Positions 36,518 to 45,271 of a stretch of DNA of 64,000 bases are shown here, piece after piece. This DNA comes from Occallatibacter riparius (GTDB lineage Bacteria > Acidobacteriota > Terriglobia > Terriglobales > Acidobacteriaceae), in assembly GCF_025264625.1 (NCBI RefSeq), contig NZ_CP093313.1:5766001-5830000 (forward strand), read 5' to 3'. Within the stretch, counting starts at the first letter, position 1, and the number at the start of each line of letters is the position of its first letter. Below the pieces are notes generated by a model, which had not been told where the DNA came from, ran no database searches, and saw only the letters and a program-made list of their open reading frames with translations. The translations under genes and the position numbers were made by a program.

Positions 36518-38767
36518 TCAGAGCTCTGATGAAATTTCGCGGCGGGTGTTTTTCTTGCGATACATTGCGAGGTCGGCTGCGTTGAGCAACGCCGCCCGCG
36601 TTAGGCCGTCTTCAGGATAATAAGCGATGCCGGCGCTGACGGAGCCGTGAATGATCTTGCCTTCGAGTTCGAAGGGAGGGTCCAGCGATCGTTCCAGGCG
36701 ATGCGCGATGTCTTCGACGTCGGCACGGGTACGGGCGCCGCTGACAACGACTGCGAATTCATCGCCGCCGAGGCGCGCGAGCAGATCGCCGGGGCGAATC
36801 TGGCGCTTCATGCGCGCTGCGACTTCGCGCAGATACAGATCGCCGAAGTTGTGCCCGTAGCAATCGTTGACTTGTTTGAAGTTGTCCAGGTCGAGATAGA
36901 TCAGGGCCAATAGCCCTTCGCGCTCCTTTGAGGGAGCGGCGTCAAGGTGCTGATGCAGTGAGAAACGATTGTGCAGGCCGGTGAGCAGATCGTACTCGGA
37001 TCGTTTGACCAGATCAGAGTGCATGCGGCTGGCTTCGATGGCGAGAGTGGCCAACTCCGCGGCGCTCGAAAGGATGTCGGACTCGTCGGGATTCGGGGAT
37101 TGGCCTTCTGAGAACGCGGCCCACAGCGCGCCATAGGGGCGGCCGGCGCGGCTGGGGAAGTCGATATGGGCGAGGCGCAATCCTTCGGTTTCGGTAGGCC
37201 TTTCGCCGACGACGTCGCCGTTGTCGAGCACACACCATGCGCGCGAGCCCGGCAGTGCAGCCGAAACCAGGCGGGAAATCTGCACCAGGATTTCACCCAG
37301 TGGGTGAAACCTGTTGATATGCGCGAGAATGCCGTTGCGCATCTGCTCGAGGTTGACCATCTGCGCAGCCCGATTGCGAAGGCGGCGCTCGGTGATCCAA
37401 GCGCGAAGGCCGATGGCGAAGATGATGACGAGCAGAACGCCGACCAGTTCAAGAAGATGCTGGACGTTCAGTAGCGGAGGGCTGGCGAGCTCGACGAGGT
37501 CATCTTGCGAGCGAAGCAATATCTCGAATGGAACGATGCCCTGATAGAAATCTCCGCGGTCGCTCTTGCAGATGCCAGTCACACTGAGGTTCGTTCCAGG
37601 CGCTACATTTTTCAAACGCGGGAGTGTCTGTGCAATGTCTCTTCCGGGATAGCGATAGACGGCGGAGAACAGGTGATCTCCGGAGATGAGCACAAACTCG
37701 TCGTGCGCAGCGCCGTGAATGGTAGTAAGAAGACGGCCTTGCACGGTGACCAGATCATAGGCGCGCACCCCGCGGGCCAGTTCCGTCACATCGGCCGGAT
37801 GGGGCTCGACGGGCGCAAAGCGATGCGAGGGTTGGATGGTGGTGTTAGTCAGCGTGAGGAAGCCATTGCTCACCTGCGGAAAACCGCTGCCCACAACCCA
37901 CTCGCCAATGCGCAAAGGACCTTCATAGTTTGTGGCGAGCCAGAGGCTCCGGGCGCCATCCTGCAATACGACCGTTGTGCCGGGCATATAGTAGGTGACC
38001 GCGCCGGCAACGTTGATTCGCTGAGAACGGTCAAGGACGTTATAGCCCTTGATGACCTCGTCCATCGGGGTGAGCACGGCGGTGTCAGGCTTTGGCGGGG
38101 CGGGGTGGACGATCTTGACATCCGCAAGCGAGGGGACCTCCAACAGAATCCCGGTCATCTGCGTCTTGCTGTCGAATTTGCCGGCGGCGACGCCTGTGAT
38201 CTCTACTTCGGCATCGAGCAGATCGGGCATGTCCTTCGCCACGCTGTTGAAGACCTCGGCGTCTACGGGACCTCCATCCATCTGCAGGTGCAGGTACGTA
38301 CTGGGAGAACCTACGTCGAGGATCGTATTGGCGCTGCGCACCCTTGCCAGCACCTTGACGCGTCGGCAGTCAAACTCGGCACGGATGAGCTGCGAGAAAT
38401 CCGCCGGTACAGCGGGAGGCGCCAAACCGTGATGAAGAACAGTGACCTGGGAGGCCTTGATTTCCGGCCTGAAGCTGGCGCGCGTAATGCCGGTAACCTG
38501 GACACGATCGCCGAAGGTCAGGTCTTCGTTGACGGACGTTTCAACATAGATGCCCACGTCGCCGTCCTGCACGAAAAGGTCGACGTTGCCGCGGCGATAG
38601 TAGGTGACGGTGGCCTCGAAAGCGACTGGCAGAAGCTCGGTGGCCTGCTGGTTTGTGAGCTGATGGATAGCGCTAAGGGAGGTGAGGGGCGCAGGGGAGG
38701 AGCTGGCGCTCAGACAAGCGGAGAGCGCCAGGTACAAGAAGACGGTAGCAATGCGCCATCGCGCCAT
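36518..38767 (-). CDS. Membrane GGDEF diguanylate cyclase with large periplasmic sensor
   Basis: A 749-residue predicted diguanylate cyclase. A signal/anchor (about 8-25) is followed by a roughly 400-residue periplasmic region with two copies of an OB-fold-like unit: PVAFEATVTYYRRGNVDLFV with QDGDVGIYV, and INVAGAVTYYMPGTTVVLQD. Then come a membrane segment (LLELVGVLLVIIFAIGLRAW), a GAF-like region and GGDEF (YDLLTGLHNRFSLHQHLD, RLGGDEFAVVVSG). The RxxD inhibitory site is not obvious. No EAL is present. The sensor opening LTSLSAIHQLTNQQATELLP is shared with the shortened sensor at 32606-34825, so the two probably descend from one ancestor. Confidence 0.9.
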   Translation of the reverse strand: MARWRIATVFLYLALSACLSASSSPAPLTSLSAIHQLTNQQATELLPVAFEATVTYYRRGNVDLFVQDGDVGIYVETSVNEDLTFGDRVQVTGITRASFRPEIKASQVTVLHHGLAPPAVPADFSQLIRAEFDCRRVKVLARVRSANTILDVGSPSTYLHLQMDGGPVDAEVFNSVAKDMPDLLDAEVEITGVAAGKFDSKTQMTGILLEVPSLADVKIVHPAPPKPDTAVLTPMDEVIKGYNVLDRSQRINVAGAVTYYMPGTTVVLQDGARSLWLATNYEGPLRIGEWVVGSGFPQVSNGFLTLTNTTIQPSHRFAPVEPHPADVTELARGVRAYDLVTVQGRLLTTIHGAAHDEFVLISGDHLFSAVYRYPGRDIAQTLPRLKNVAPGTNLSVTGICKSDRGDFYQGIVPFEILLRSQDDLVELASPPLLNVQHLLELVGVLLVIIFAIGLRAWITERRLRNRAAQMVNLEQMRNGILAHINRFHPLGEILVQISRLVSAALPGSRAWCVLDNGDVVGERPTETEGLRLAHIDFPSRAGRPYGALWAAFSEGQSPNPDESDILSSAAELATLAIEASRMHSDLVKRSEYDLLTGLHNRFSLHQHLDAAPSKEREGLLALIYLDLDNFKQVNDCYGHNFGDLYLREVAARMKRQIRPGDLLARLGGDEFAVVVSGARTRADVEDIAHRLERSLDPPFELEGKIIHGSVSAGIAYYPEDGLTRAALLNAADLAMYRKKNTRREISSEL

Positions 38768-38861
38768 TACGCCTCAACCACGAAGCCCCAAGAGCAGGCG
38801 ATTTCAGTCACTGGCGCGTATCGAGCAAGCCGATCATGGCTTTCGCGCCGTTACGTCCGGG

Positions 38862-38867
38862 ATTATA
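38862..38867 (-). promoter_or_regulatory. Candidate -10 box (TATAAT) of the GGDEF gene
   Basis: A perfect TATAAT on the minus strand, 94 bases upstream of the ATG at 38767. The -35 at the normal distance is poor (GTGCCT). Supported only by the match and its position in a 296-base gap that holds no gene. Confidence 0.3.
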
Positions 38868-39063
38868 CTGATGCACGAGGGGAAAGGCACTGCGACTTTC
38901 ATGGGATCAGGGGAAGGTTCACGCGGTTCCTTATACAAATTCGAACTCTACGCATTGCTTCAGCGCTGCGAGAACACGGAAGTTTTCCGTGCGGAATCCG
39001 TGCAGCAACTGCAGGTTCCTCGTTCCGCTGACCGATTTGGGGTAATCTTCATCCGCGCTGTTC

Positions 39064-39873
39064 CTATTTGGGCTTCAGGAGCGATCGCACTTGGTGCGGC
39101 ATGCTGCGGATGATGAGATCGACGGCTTCCCTGGGTGAGTTTGTAACGCGGCCGAAGCCGAGTTCCTCCTGCTCAAAGACACCGTGCTTGACGAGGTGCT
39201 TGCCCCAGGTTTGCAGGCCCTTCCAGAACGATTCGCCCATGAGCACGCAGGGGAACGGGCCGATTTTGCGGCACTGAATGAGGGTGGCGGCTTCGAACAG
39301 CTCGTCGAGCGTGCCAAGGCCGCCGGGCATGATGATGAAAGCGCAGGAGTACCTGACGAGCATAACCTTGCGCGTGAAGAAGTAGTTGAAGTTGATCGTC
39401 TTCTGCACGTAGGGATTCGGCGCCTGCTCGTGGGGCAAGATGATGTTGAGGCCGTAGCTGGTGCCGCCGGATTCGAAAGCGCCGCGATTCGCCGCCTCCA
39501 TGATTCCGGGACCGCCGCCCGTGAGGGTGGCGAAACCGGCATTGGCTAGTTCCCTGCCCACCTGGCGGGCGAGCTTGTAATAGCGGTGGTCTTCCTTGAA
39601 TCGCGCAGAGCCGAAGACGGTGACGGCGGGGCCGAGGTCGATCATGGCGTCCGCTGCGGTGACGAATTCGGACCGGACGCGCTCGAGGCGGGCCTTTTCC
39701 TTCTCAGGAGTGCGGACTTCGGTGAGGAAAGCGGCGTCTTCCGCTCCGGGGCCGGACTTGGGAAGCTCGTAACCGGCGGTCCCGGCCTTGCTCCAGTGCT
39801 CGAGCCAGCCGCGCTCCCAGTCGTCTTGCGCAGTAGGACTGCTATGTGGCTTGCTGGGCGTGACGGTGCTCAT
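39064..39873 (-). CDS. LOG-family (TIGR00730-type) Rossmann protein
   Basis: A 269-residue protein of the LOG family, often misnamed lysine decarboxylase. Members hydrolyse nucleoside 5'-monophosphates such as cytokinin ribotides. The diagnostic motifs are present: GGGPGIMEAANRGAFESGG and MPGGLGTLDELFEAATLIQ, matching GGGxxGxM and PGGxGTxxE. The N-terminal 60 residues (YELPKSGPGAEDAAFLTE...) form the extension typical of the longer bacterial type. GGAGG stands seven bases before the ATG. The role in this bacterium, purine nucleotide turnover or another, is not resolved. Confidence 0.9.
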   Translation of the reverse strand: MSTVTPSKPHSSPTAQDDWERGWLEHWSKAGTAGYELPKSGPGAEDAAFLTEVRTPEKEKARLERVRSEFVTAADAMIDLGPAVTVFGSARFKEDHRYYKLARQVGRELANAGFATLTGGGPGIMEAANRGAFESGGTSYGLNIILPHEQAPNPYVQKTINFNYFFTRKVMLVRYSCAFIIMPGGLGTLDELFEAATLIQCRKIGPFPCVLMGESFWKGLQTWGKHLVKHGVFEQEELGFGRVTNSPREAVDLIIRSMPHQVRSLLKPK

Positions 39874-40023
39874 GAGTATCCTCCGCGAATGTCTGATTTG
39901 CGCCGTTGAGTTTAGTGCGGCGCAATGCGAGGAGGAACTGATGGATCGTACAGGTGTGGATGGAGGCCCCCGGTCGGGCTTCCGGGTGACCGGCTGGTCG
40001 GAGCGCTGAGCGGGCTTCCGTCT

Positions 40024-41115
40024 TTATGCGAGCGCTTCTTCGGTTCGTGCGAGGAGGATGTTGCGGTCTTTGAGGTGCTGGAAGATGCGATCCGCGCATC
40101 CCGGCGCTGAGCCAATGCAGGACGGCGGCGAGATGCCCTTCTGCTTGTAAAGACCCTCGAGCACGCAGCGCACTACGCCTGTGCAGGAGTAGCCGGTTGA
40201 GCGCGACATGGAGCTCATACGCGTCTCAGGATCCCAGGTGACGAACATGTCGTAGGAGATTTTTTTGGGCTGGCCGTCCTGCGCGCCGCGGAAGTTGATC
40301 TGCATGATGGTGAACTCGTCTTCGTCGTCCTTGGGCGTCCACTTGTTCGGAGTCCATGGCTGGCGTGTCTGCTGCAGTTCCTGGATGTAGCCGATGTGGC
40401 CGGGGAAGCGCAGCGTCTTCTCTTTCATGTCTGGAATGCGGCCCTTCATGGTGGTGATGAGGGAACGCAGGCCGTCGGTGTTGAAGGCTTCGAGTCGGAG
40501 ATCGTGGCCGGCCATGTGGAAGTCGAGCAGCTCCGGTTCAGACAGTGGCGGCATGGTGATGAGCTCGCCATTGCGCACATAACGCGCGGGACGCGTGTAC
40601 TCTTCCCACACGTCAATAGGCGAGAACGTGGGCAGGTACCCATTGGGGCCGGTGCCGTGGAAATGCAGGCCGCCGATGTAGAACGTAAAGTCGTCGATTT
40701 GCATCTGGTTGACGAGTTGGCCGGCGAGATAGTCGGGAATGCCGGGCGCAACGCCGCAGTCGACGGCCGCGATAAGGTTGCGGCTCTTGGCCAGATCGTC
40801 GAGTTCGAAAGCATCTTCCGCGAAGAACGAGATGTCGACAACGTTCTTGTCGTTTTCGAGGATGGTACGCAGCGTCGAGAAGCCCATGAAGCCGGGAACC
40901 GCGCAGACGACGAGGTCGGCGTCCTTGATGGCCTGGCCCACGGCTTTGGGATCAGCGAGATCGGTGACACGGGTTTTCACGGGGAAGCGTGCGGCGAGCG
41001 CGGAGAGGGCCTGCTCGCTGATGTCGGCGGAGGTGACGTCGTATTCGGTGGAAAGATCTGCGGCTATGACTTTGCCGACGCGGCCGGCTCCGAGGACGAC
41101 AATTTTTTGGCTCAC
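40024..41115 (-). CDS. Saccharopine dehydrogenase-like NAD(P)-dependent oxidoreductase
   Basis: A 363-residue enzyme of the saccharopine dehydrogenase/carboxynorspermidine family. The start is GTG with AGGTG seven bases ahead, directly before the Rossmann motif KIVVLGAGRVGKVIAADL. Further blocks are NVVDISFFAEDAFELDDLAK, CGVAPGIPDYLAGQLVNQMQ, and the catalytic-domain stretch PEFTP-like YLPTFSPIDVWEEYTRPARY, then STGYSCTGVVRCVLEGLYKQ. It lies 117 bases after tnaA on the same strand and may be co-transcribed; a link to amino-acid breakdown is possible. The actual substrate is not determined. Confidence 0.85.
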   Translation of the reverse strand: MSQKIVVLGAGRVGKVIAADLSTEYDVTSADISEQALSALAARFPVKTRVTDLADPKAVGQAIKDADLVVCAVPGFMGFSTLRTILENDKNVVDISFFAEDAFELDDLAKSRNLIAAVDCGVAPGIPDYLAGQLVNQMQIDDFTFYIGGLHFHGTGPNGYLPTFSPIDVWEEYTRPARYVRNGELITMPPLSEPELLDFHMAGHDLRLEAFNTDGLRSLITTMKGRIPDMKEKTLRFPGHIGYIQELQQTRQPWTPNKWTPKDDEDEFTIMQINFRGAQDGQPKKISYDMFVTWDPETRMSSMSRSTGYSCTGVVRCVLEGLYKQKGISPPSCIGSAPGCADRIFQHLKDRNILLARTEEALA

Positions 41116-41232
41116 TCGTTCACCTTTTCGTGCTCTTGGGGATGATCTGAGGTGCGGGAAAAGTTTAACAAACGCTCGGGTAGAGCCGCAGATCCCGCGA
41201 CTGCCCGGCGTTGCTCTCAAGCGACACTGTGG

Positions 41233-42594
41233 TCAGGCGGCTTCGATTGGTTCAAGCCGTGCGGTGAAGTGGCGCAGGAATGGGGCTTCGTAGGTGAGGC
41301 GGAGGCCACGTATCTGCCCGCGGTGGGCAAAGACTTCGAGGATGACTTCGACGAGGTAGTCGATGTGTGACTGCGTGTAGACGCGCCGCGGTATGGCGAG
41401 GCGCACCAGATCCATCTGTGCGGCTTTGGCGAACATGAGGGTGCCGATTTCAACGCTGCGGACGCCGCCCTCGAGATAGAGTTCGCAGCCTAGCGCGACG
41501 CCGGGAAACTGATCGCTGGGGATGTGCGGGAGGAAGCCGCGGGCGTCGATGTAAATGGCGTGGCCGCCAGGGGGCTGCACGATGGGCACACCGGCCGCAG
41601 CGATGGCTTTACCGAGATAGGCGGTGGAAGCGATGCGGTAGCGGAGGTAGTCCTCTTCGAGCGCCTCCTGGATGCCGACGGCGATAGCTTCGAGGTCGCG
41701 GCCGGCGAGGCCGCCATAAGTGGGGTAGCCCTCAGTGAGGATGAGCAGGTCTTTCTCCTGCTGCGCGAGGAGGTCGTCGTTGGTGCAGAGGAAACCACCG
41801 ATGTTGGCCATGCCGTCTTTCTTGGCGGACATGGTGCAGCCGTCGCCGAGAGCGAACATCTCCTGCGCGATCTGCTTGGGCGTATGGTTTTCGTAGCCCG
41901 GCTCGCGCAGCTTGATGAACCATGCGTTCTCAGCGAAGCGGCATGCGTCGAAGTAGAGCGGAATATTGTGCTGCTTGCAGACGGCAGCTACTTCGCGCGC
42001 GTTCTGCATACTCACCGGCTGGCCGCCGCCGGAGTTGTTGGTGACGGTGAGCATGACCAGCGGCACGCGCTCGCGGCCCACGCGCTGGATGAGGGCTTCG
42101 AGCGCGGCCACGTCCATGTTGCCCTTGAAGGGATGCGTGGAGGCGGGCTGCTTGCCTTCCGCGATGACGAGGTCGAGAGCTTCGGCGCCGGTGAACTTGA
42201 CGTTGGCGCGGGTGGTATCGAAATGGGTGTTGTTGGGAACGACATCGCCCTTCTTGCACATGACGCCGAAGAGGATGCGCTCAGCGGCGCGGCCCTGATG
42301 GGTGGGGATGACGTGCTTGAATCCAGTAATGTCCTGGATGGAGTTGCGGAAGCGGTCAAACGAGCGGCTGCCCGCGTAAGACTCGTCGCCCTGCATGATC
42401 GCCGCCCACTGGTTGGTGGACATGGCGCCCGTGCCTGAATCGGTGAGGAGGTCGATGAGGACGTTATCCGCGGGGAGCAGGAATAAGTTGTAATGCGCGG
42501 CTTTCAGCAGCTCTTCGCGCTGGGCACGCGTGGTCCAGCGGATGGGTTCGACGCTCTTGATGCGGAATGGCTCGATGATGGTCTTGATGGGCAT
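41233..42594 (-). CDS. tnaA: Tryptophanase
   Basis: Tryptophanase splits L-tryptophan to indole, pyruvate and ammonia with pyridoxal phosphate. The 453-residue product has the cofactor lysine in MSAKKDGMANIGGFL, plus FDACRFAENAWFIK and TVTNNSGGGQPVSM. It can be separated from tyrosine phenol-lyase: at the substrate site it has GVRSVEIG (TnaA reads RAVEIG, TPL reads RSMERG) and FLRHFTARL near the end (TnaA LRHFTAKL, TPL LRFFTARF). No tnaC leader peptide or tnaB permease is visible next to it. The ATG has no clear ribosome site. Confidence 0.93.
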   Translation of the reverse strand: MPIKTIIEPFRIKSVEPIRWTTRAQREELLKAAHYNLFLLPADNVLIDLLTDSGTGAMSTNQWAAIMQGDESYAGSRSFDRFRNSIQDITGFKHVIPTHQGRAAERILFGVMCKKGDVVPNNTHFDTTRANVKFTGAEALDLVIAEGKQPASTHPFKGNMDVAALEALIQRVGRERVPLVMLTVTNNSGGGQPVSMQNAREVAAVCKQHNIPLYFDACRFAENAWFIKLREPGYENHTPKQIAQEMFALGDGCTMSAKKDGMANIGGFLCTNDDLLAQQEKDLLILTEGYPTYGGLAGRDLEAIAVGIQEALEEDYLRYRIASTAYLGKAIAAAGVPIVQPPGGHAIYIDARGFLPHIPSDQFPGVALGCELYLEGGVRSVEIGTLMFAKAAQMDLVRLAIPRRVYTQSHIDYLVEVILEVFAHRGQIRGLRLTYEAPFLRHFTARLEPIEAA

Positions 42595-42650
42595 GATGGC
42601 TGTCTTATGGAACCTGAATGATTCTAAAGGCAGCCATCAGGCCTCTGCCA

Positions 42651-43064
42651 TCAATGCGAAAACTTGAAGACGCACTCGGATGAATCGGTAATTGTCTGGT
42701 TGTTGGCCAATTCAATCTTGGTCACGCGGAACTCGGTGCCTTCCGGGGTCTTTGCAGCGAACACCTTCTCCTCGAATTTGACGTCGGGCCACTCGAGGCT
42801 GTCGGATGCGCCTGCCTTGATGTCCTCATCAGAGAAATAGGTGGCCGGTTCGAAGTGCTTGCCTTTGCTATCGACATAAATAGCATCGAAATCGACTGAC
42901 TTTACGGCGACGCTGGACACATTCTTGAGTGATACAAAGACCTTGTATCCCGTTCCCGATTCAGCTTTTGTAATTCTGCCCGCAGTCACCTCAACCGGAC
43001 ACGACGCGCTCCAGGCGCTCACGGATCCAACCAGGGCCAACGCGGCTAACCACAAGTACTTCAT
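42651..43064 (-). CDS. Small exported hypothetical protein
   Basis: A 137-residue protein with a signal peptide (MKYLWLAALALVGSVSAWSA) and a beta-rich mature part: KVFVSLKNVSSVAVKSVDFD, AIYVDSKGKHFEPATYFSDE, FRVTKIELANNQTI. The fold looks like a single Ig-like/transthyretin-like sandwich. AAGGAG lies eight bases before the chosen ATG; an upstream in-frame start lacks this. Two cysteines (near the N-terminus, SCPVEV, and in SSECVFKF) might form a disulfide. It precedes no partner that explains it. Confidence 0.7.
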   Translation of the reverse strand: MKYLWLAALALVGSVSAWSASCPVEVTAGRITKAESGTGYKVFVSLKNVSSVAVKSVDFDAIYVDSKGKHFEPATYFSDEDIKAGASDSLEWPDVKFEEKVFAAKTPEGTEFRVTKIELANNQTITDSSECVFKFSH

Positions 43065-43272
43065 GCGCAAACTCCTTCCAGAATTCTGAACAGACGAACT
43101 CCGTTGCAACCAGGGTGCCTAACTTACGCCTGGAAAGCGGATCTGTTCTTGACGAACTCTAAAGTTTGCGCTGCGCGGAACTCGTCTGTATGTGATCTCG
43201 TTCACGCGTGATGGCCGCGATGCATCCGAGCGCGATGCGCGGACTAACTTCAGTACGTGAGCGAAAACGTGA

Positions 43273-43725
43273 TCAGCGGGTATAGAGGAAGGTGCCGCAA
43301 AGGTCAGTGGAATTGCGGATCGCGTCGAAGGTGAAGACGGGAGGGGTAGCGCCGGAAAAGAAAGCGACGTGGAGGTTGCGGCCGTCGATCCAGGTGGCCA
43401 TCCACTGCGTCTGCTCCTTGCCGCAGAGCGTGTTCTTGTGGAGCAGGCGCTGATCGGCAGCAACGCTGATGTGGTAGAGGTTACCGGCCTGCGCGACGTT
43501 GCTGTCGGCATCGAAGACAGCGCTGATTTCAACGGGCTTAAGGGCGCGGACGGGCACCAGGGGCCACGCGAGGAAGTTCATGGTGAGCTTGGCGTCCGTA
43601 ATGAAAATGTCGCCGGTAATGGAGGAGGCGGTCTGACTGGAGGCTCGCCAGTAGCCTTTGTCCTGGGCTTTGACGGGGAGGGCAACGGCAAGGGACAGCG
43701 CAATTAGCGCGAGAAACTGCTTCAT
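43273..43725 (-). CDS. Small exported hypothetical protein
   Basis: A 150-residue protein with a signal peptide (MKQFLALIALSLAVALPVKAQ) and a mature part containing ITGDIFITDAKLTMNFLAWP, VPVRALKPVEISAVFDADSN and HKNTLCGKEQTQWMATWIDG. Two cysteines, CGKEQ and CGTFLYT, may pair. The start was chosen at the signal peptide. It follows the GH140-like gene on the same strand after 37 bases and may share its transcript. No family recognised. Confidence 0.7.
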   Translation of the reverse strand: MKQFLALIALSLAVALPVKAQDKGYWRASSQTASSITGDIFITDAKLTMNFLAWPLVPVRALKPVEISAVFDADSNVAQAGNLYHISVAADQRLLHKNTLCGKEQTQWMATWIDGRNLHVAFFSGATPPVFTFDAIRNSTDLCGTFLYTR

Positions 43726-43762
43726 ATTGAAAGCATGGCATTCAGGACAGGCGCCGGGCAAA

Positions 43763-45250
43763 TCAGTCCGCGATCCTGCTGAGCCCCGGAGGTGGATAGT
43801 TGGCAGCAGGATCATCCAGAACCAGAACCCAGTCGGGGCCGTAGGACGGCGAGCGAAACTCATGCAGCGTGCGCGCGTCGATGGGCCCGATGAGAGTTCC
43901 GACGCCGGAGCGAGGATCGTACCACCAGGCGCGCAGTGTATGGCTGCGCATCGGCTGCAGGTTCAGGGCCACGGCCTGGTCGTTCTGCGGAAAATAGATG
44001 AAGGCGAAGGTTCCCTCACGGTCACGCGTGGCCTGGACATGCAAGCCGCCGCGTCCCGCATCGCCCTGAATGAGCGACTGATCGGGTATGCGGGAGAAGA
44101 AAGGACGGGACTCGATGAGAGCGCGAAGGTAACGCACCTGGTCGCCGCCCGCGCTGTGAAGCGCTTGAATCCAATCGCGGTCGGGGTGATTTTCCGGAGG
44201 ATAGTGGGGACCGGCGAACTGCCAGATAGAGTGATCACCATAGGTGACTCCGCAGGCACCAGCAAACACCGATCGATAGACCTGCTTGCGCACGTCATAC
44301 GCGCGAAAATATCCCGTCGCCGGATCCCATTGAGGCCAGGGATTATATGGATGATCTTCGTAGTTGGGCTCGAGATCGAGAGTGGGCTTTGCTGGCGATA
44401 GCGCGTAGTCACGTGCGATCCACTCCCAGACGGGGACATCGTGTCCACCGCCGTGGCCGCTCTGCATGCCGTTCACGGAGAGCCACGGCTCGGTGTGCAG
44501 ATAAACAGAGGAGGAATCCGGACCACCCTGCGGGTGATAAAGGATCAGCGGGGTGCGGCCGAGACCGTCATTGAGCCCCTGGGCAACAGCGCGCCAGATG
44601 GGAGTCCAGTCCTGGTCGGGTGGGAAGCCGGCATCGTGCCCCATCTTCTGCAGGTAATCGTTGTTCATGCCCGCGAGGCGCGGCGGCCGGTCTCCGCCGA
44701 GGATCCAGATGACATTGGTGCGATCGCGAAGGCGGTCGGCGAGGTAACGGGCGAAGTCGTGGGCAACGGGAAGGTTGTCGTTCCGGAAGAGGCGAGGACC
44801 GCTGCCCCAGGGCGCGGTGAGCTTATCGCCCCATATAGGAACCAGCGCCACGTAGAGCCCGCGCGAAGCGGCTTCGTCGACGATCGCGACAATGCGATCG
44901 AAGTAGCGCGGGTTGGGCCGGAGCGGATCGTTATCAATGAATGACCGCTCGCCCCAGATGCTGGGTTCCGTCACCCCATTGAACTCCGAGAGCACGACGG
45001 TTTGAATGACGGTGAATCCCTGCTGAGCGCGCGTTGCAAGATAGTAGCTGGTCTCCTCCGGAGTGGTGCGATGAATGAGTTCCCATGAGGTATCTCCAAG
45101 CCAGAAGAAGGGGCGGCCATCTTCGGTTTGAAGATAGTGCCCGGCCGGATTCACCTCAACGCGCGGAAGATGCGGATGGGCAGAGGCACCGAATGCCGCG
45201 GATGACGCGATGGCGGAGATGAGGACCGAGAAGATTAGGCGATGCAGCAT
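43763..45250 (-). CDS. DUF4038/GH140-like glycoside hydrolase (apiosidase type)
   Basis: A 495-residue exported enzyme with a signal peptide (LIFSVLISAIASSAAFG). The DUF4038 catalytic barrel shows GRPFFWLGDTSWELIHRTTP, GFTVIQTVVLSEFNGVTEPS, RTNVIWILGGDRPPR and KPTLDLEPNYEDHPYNPWP; the C-terminal part (residues about 405-480) is a collagen-binding-like beta domain. Characterised GH140 members release the rhamnogalacturonan II side chain from apiose. The CE2-like gene precedes it by 21 bases on the same strand, and a GH28 gene is divergent upstream, supporting a pectin role. Confidence 0.85.
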   Translation of the reverse strand: MLHRLIFSVLISAIASSAAFGASAHPHLPRVEVNPAGHYLQTEDGRPFFWLGDTSWELIHRTTPEETSYYLATRAQQGFTVIQTVVLSEFNGVTEPSIWGERSFIDNDPLRPNPRYFDRIVAIVDEAASRGLYVALVPIWGDKLTAPWGSGPRLFRNDNLPVAHDFARYLADRLRDRTNVIWILGGDRPPRLAGMNNDYLQKMGHDAGFPPDQDWTPIWRAVAQGLNDGLGRTPLILYHPQGGPDSSSVYLHTEPWLSVNGMQSGHGGGHDVPVWEWIARDYALSPAKPTLDLEPNYEDHPYNPWPQWDPATGYFRAYDVRKQVYRSVFAGACGVTYGDHSIWQFAGPHYPPENHPDRDWIQALHSAGGDQVRYLRALIESRPFFSRIPDQSLIQGDAGRGGLHVQATRDREGTFAFIYFPQNDQAVALNLQPMRSHTLRAWWYDPRSGVGTLIGPIDARTLHEFRSPSYGPDWVLVLDDPAANYPPPGLSRIAD

Positions 45251-45271
45251 GGGAACCTTTCCAGGTTTTTG

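Noticed and set aside
37505..39031. A 508-residue open frame on the plus strand
   Set aside because: It runs antisense through the GGDEF gene, shows no domain and begins and ends without regard to signals.
41233..42594. Tyrosine phenol-lyase
   Set aside because: VEIG and RHF at the substrate positions follow tryptophanase rather than the SMERG and RFF of tyrosine phenol-lyase.
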